DNA from: Planctomycetota bacterium
Lineage (GTDB): Bacteria; Planctomycetota; Planctomycetia; Pirellulales; PLA5
Length of the DNA: 41,262 nucleotides
Assembly (NCBI GenBank): GCA_003576845.1
Contig: QEVJ01000043.1
Span: 1 to 41,262 of the forward strand
Reading direction: 5' to 3'
The notes under the pieces are model-generated. The model was not told where the DNA came from, ran no database searches, and saw only the letters and a program-made list of their open reading frames with translations. Made by a program: the position numbers and the translations under genes. Within the stretch, counting starts at the first letter, position 1. Every line of letters begins with the position of its first letter. Shown one piece after another: positions 38,813-41,262 of this stretch.

Positions 38813-41149
38813 ATGGTCGGCTCGATGTTTCGACGAATCGCGGCGCTGGCGTCCGTGGCGGCGCTCGTGGCAATTTGGGCAAACCTGGCCTTTGCGCAGG
38901 TGGTGATTATCAACATCAACGAGACAGCGCCGTACCGGTTGCCGCGGCCGATCTGGCCGCCGCATCCGCACCCGCCGATTCCTCGCCCAATCCCGACGCC
39001 CTCGCCCATCCCCGTGATGGAGTACAAGATCAAGGAATTGAACGTCGAGGCCAAGCTGGACCGGCAGATCGCCAAGGTCCAGGTGTCGCAGACGTTTCAG
39101 AACACGGGCAACCGGCAGATGGAAGTCTGCTTTGTGTTTCCGCTGCCCTACGACGGGGCGATCGACCAACTCACGCTGATGGTCGACGGCAAGGAGTTCG
39201 AGGCGAAGCTGATGGATAAGGACGCGGCGCGGAAGATGTATGAAGACATCGTCCGCCGCTCGCAAGACCCGGCGCTGCTCGAGTGGATCGGCACGGGCCT
39301 GTTCAAGACGAGCGTGTTCCCGGTGCCGCCCGGGGCCGAGCGGAAGGTTTCGCTGCGGTATACGCAAGTCTGCCGGGCGTCGGGCGGGATGACCGACTTC
39401 CTCTTTCCAATGAGCACGGCGAAGTACACGTCCAAGCCGGTCGAAAGCGTCAACGTCCGCGTGGCCATCGAGAGCGACGCCGACATCAAGAACGTCTACA
39501 GCCCCTCGCACCTCGTCGACACGAAGCGGCCTGACGAAAAGCACGCGATCGTGACGTATTCCGGCAAGGAGGTGATTCCGGGAAGCGATTTCCGCCTGCT
39601 GTACGACGTCGGCGCGGGCAAGCTCGGGGCGAGCGTCATCAGCTACCGACCCGACGCGAGCGACGAAGGGTTCTTCATGCTGCTCGCCAGTCCCGAGATC
39701 AAGGCCATGACCGAGGACATGCAGTCGAAGACGGTTATGTTCGTGATCGACCGTTCGGGCAGCATGGCGGGGAAGAAGCTCGAACAGGCCAAGGGCGCGC
39801 TCAAGTTCGTGCTCAACAGCCTCAAGGAAAAGGACCTGTTCAACATCGTGGCTTACGACAGCGAGGTCGAGAGCTTCCGGCCGGAGCTGGAGAAGTTTAC
39901 GGACGAGACGCGAAAGTCGGCCCTGGGCTTCGTTGAAGGTCTGTACGCCGGCAGCGGAACGAACATCGACAGCGGACTCAAGACGGCGCTCGCGCAAGTG
40001 AAAGACGCCTCGCGGCCGAACTACATCGTGTTCCTGACCGACGGCCTGCCGACCTCCGGCGTGACGAACGAGGCCCAGATCGTCGCCAACGCCAAGGCCG
40101 CGAATCAGGGCCGCGTGCGAATCTTCGCCTTCGGCGTCGGATACGACGTCAACAGCCGGCTGCTCGACGCCGTCGTCGGCCAGAACTACGGCCAGAGCGA
40201 ATACGTCCGGCCGAACGAGGACATCGAGGAGCGGGTGAGCAAGTTCTACGCGAAGGTGAGCGCACCGGTGCTGACCGACGCGACGGCGGACTTCGGCTTC
40301 GACGGCGTTACGGCGGAGCAAGGCCCGCCGGTCAGCCGGATGTATCCCAAAGGTCCGTTCGATTTGTTCGCGGGGCAGCAGTTGGTCATCGTCGGCCGCT
40401 ATAAAAAGGACGGCGCGGCCAAGGTGATCATCAAGGGCAAGGTTGGCGGGGCCGAGCAGCGGTTCGATTTCCCGGCGAATTTCGTCGCCAAGAGCACGGA
40501 TAGCACGAACGCCTTCGTCGAGAAGGTTTGGGCGCTGCGGCGAGTCGGCGAGATTATCGACGAGATCGATCTCAAGGGGCGAAACGACGAGCTTGTGAAG
40601 GAACTCGTTTCGCTGGCGACGAAGCACGGGATCATCACGCCGTATACGTCGTTCCTGGCGACGGAACCGAACTTGGCGCTTACCCGTCCCGAAGCGGCGG
40701 CGGGCGCCGCTACCCGAAGTCTCGACGCGCTTGCCGAAGCGGATGGACTCGGCGGCTTCGCGCAACGCCGGGCGAAGGGCGAGCTGAAGCAAGCCGACGC
40801 GCCGGCGACCGCAGCGCCGGCCGACGCGGCCAACGGCGGTATCGCCGGCAAACGTGGCGAACAAGGCTTCGGCGCGGGCGGTCGCGGATATCGCTATCGC
40901 GACAACGCCGACAAGGAGGTTGTCGTCGACACGGTTCGCCAGATCGGTCCCAAGACGTTCTATCGCCGCGATAGCCGCTGGGTCGACGGCAACGTCACGG
41001 CCGAAAAGGCCAAGAACACCGTGAAGGTCGAGCGGTTCAGCAAGCAGTATTTCGACCTCGTCGCCAAGCACGGCCGCGAACTGACGCAGTATCTGGCCGA
41101 CGACGAGCCGATGACGCTGCTGATCGACGGGGTCGTGTACGAGTTTTGA
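38813..41149 (+). CDS. Secreted VIT/vWA domain protein
   Basis: A 778-residue exported protein. It has a signal peptide (about 1-29, ending NLAFAQ), a His/Pro-rich linker (about 41-65), a VIT (vault/ITI) domain (about 68-200, with 'VFPLPYDGAIDQLTLMVDGK') and a von Willebrand A domain (about 305-480). The MIDAS metal site is intact: DRSGS at 313-317 with a later Thr and FLTDGLPTSG. The order VIT-vWA recalls the inter-alpha-trypsin inhibitor heavy chain, and such proteins usually mediate surface binding. The C-terminal 180 residues include a low-complexity Ala/Gly stretch. AGGAG lies seven nt upstream of the ATG. The frame is open much further upstream but lacks coding character there. A candidate terminator follows the stop. 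Ligand is unknown. Confidence 0.93.
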   Translation: MVGSMFRRIAALASVAALVAIWANLAFAQVVIININETAPYRLPRPIWPPHPHPPIPRPIPTPSPIPVMEYKIKELNVEAKLDRQIAKVQVSQTFQNTGNRQMEVCFVFPLPYDGAIDQLTLMVDGKEFEAKLMDKDAARKMYEDIVRRSQDPALLEWIGTGLFKTSVFPVPPGAERKVSLRYTQVCRASGGMTDFLFPMSTAKYTSKPVESVNVRVAIESDADIKNVYSPSHLVDTKRPDEKHAIVTYSGKEVIPGSDFRLLYDVGAGKLGASVISYRPDASDEGFFMLLASPEIKAMTEDMQSKTVMFVIDRSGSMAGKKLEQAKGALKFVLNSLKEKDLFNIVAYDSEVESFRPELEKFTDETRKSALGFVEGLYAGSGTNIDSGLKTALAQVKDASRPNYIVFLTDGLPTSGVTNEAQIVANAKAANQGRVRIFAFGVGYDVNSRLLDAVVGQNYGQSEYVRPNEDIEERVSKFYAKVSAPVLTDATADFGFDGVTAEQGPPVSRMYPKGPFDLFAGQQLVIVGRYKKDGAAKVIIKGKVGGAEQRFDFPANFVAKSTDSTNAFVEKVWALRRVGEIIDEIDLKGRNDELVKELVSLATKHGIITPYTSFLATEPNLALTRPEAAAGAATRSLDALAEADGLGGFAQRRAKGELKQADAPATAAPADAANGGIAGKRGEQGFGAGGRGYRYRDNADKEVVVDTVRQIGPKTFYRRDSRWVDGNVTAEKAKNTVKVERFSKQYFDLVAKHGRELTQYLADDEPMTLLIDGVVYEF

Positions 41150-41162
41150 TTGCAACACTTAG

Positions 41163-41203
41163 CCCGGATTATTCATCCCCTGCGTCTTTGGCATCCGGGT
41201 TTT
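41163..41203 (+). terminator. Candidate terminator after the VIT/vWA gene
   Basis: CCCGGAT (41163-41169) can pair with ATCCGGG (41193-41199), which is followed by TTTT. The stem is seven bp with a 23-nt loop, and it begins 14 nt after the stop codon. The T tract is short, so the call is moderate. Confidence 0.5.
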
Positions 41204-41262
41204 GGGGCGAGGGGGTACTTGCTCGGGTCGTAGAGCCGTGTGGTTGCTCGGCGGGCGTAGCG

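Noticed and set aside
38513-41158. An open frame of 881 codons on the minus strand across the VIT/vWA gene
   Set aside because: It is antisense to a gene with clear domains and a ribosome site. Long opposite-strand frames are expected in GC-rich coding DNA, and the translation has no family motifs.

Overview
The window is GC-rich, gene-dense chromosome from a bacterium that looks like a planctomycete, probably near the Pirellulales. The evidence is a 1,878-residue secreted protein whose N-terminus carries an LEPR-XLL-like sorting motif and which also has lamin-tail, CotH-kinase and dockerin modules. A PEP-CTERM protein, a secreted type I sulfatase, a VIT/vWA surface protein and short intergenic repeats fit the same picture. 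The lineage is an inference from protein architecture. No rRNA, tRNA, CRISPR array, phage or insertion sequence was recognised.

Layout. 1-6.0 kb (+): end of a metallophosphoesterase gene, a small membrane protein, an MMPL/RND exporter and oligoendopeptidase F. 6.0-13.1 kb (-): a partial Tad/Flp pilus locus read from right to left (flp pilin, an unlisted 37-codon membrane peptide, prepilin peptidase, cpaB, the secretin cpaC, cpaE), then ybaK; the Tad ATPase and platform genes are absent. 13.1-14.1 kb: a gene-free stretch with repeats. 14.1-18.2 kb: a prenyltransferase-repeat protein translationally coupled to a DUF362 protein, a CHAD protein, a small membrane protein and a DUF1801 protein with a histone-H1-like tail. 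18.3-21.2 kb (-): an unknown protein and two RNA-methyltransferase-type genes. 21.5-28.1 kb (-): the giant CotH/dockerin protein and a PEP-CTERM protein. 28.4-33.0 kb (+): a TroA-type Mn/Zn ABC transporter operon (binding protein, ATPase, two permeases). 33.0-41.1 kb: a beta-helix protein, a sulfatase coupled to a D-lactate-dehydrogenase-like gene, a YtcJ-like amidohydrolase and the VIT/vWA protein.

The most notable system is the tro operon. Both permeases carry extra C-terminal cytoplasmic domains related to the DtxR/MntR metalloregulators. The tail of the second permease keeps the spacing of the DtxR metal ligands (H429, E433, H448, E452, E455, H456), with Glu in the position used by Mn-type MntR. 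The tail of the first has lost most of them. In Treponema the regulator TroR is a separate gene at the end of troABCD; here it appears fused to the channel, which suggests a permease pair that senses cytoplasmic metal directly.

The second pattern is a family of intergenic arrays with a strict 7-nt period at about ten places. Each uses its own word set (for example CGAATCC, AATGAAG, GGGGTCA, CAGTGGG-like) and several form inverted pairs. They resemble in design the heptanucleotide STRR repeats of cyanobacteria. Two abut start codons where a Shine-Dalgarno sequence would be expected, and one seems to have been translated into the start of the second permease.
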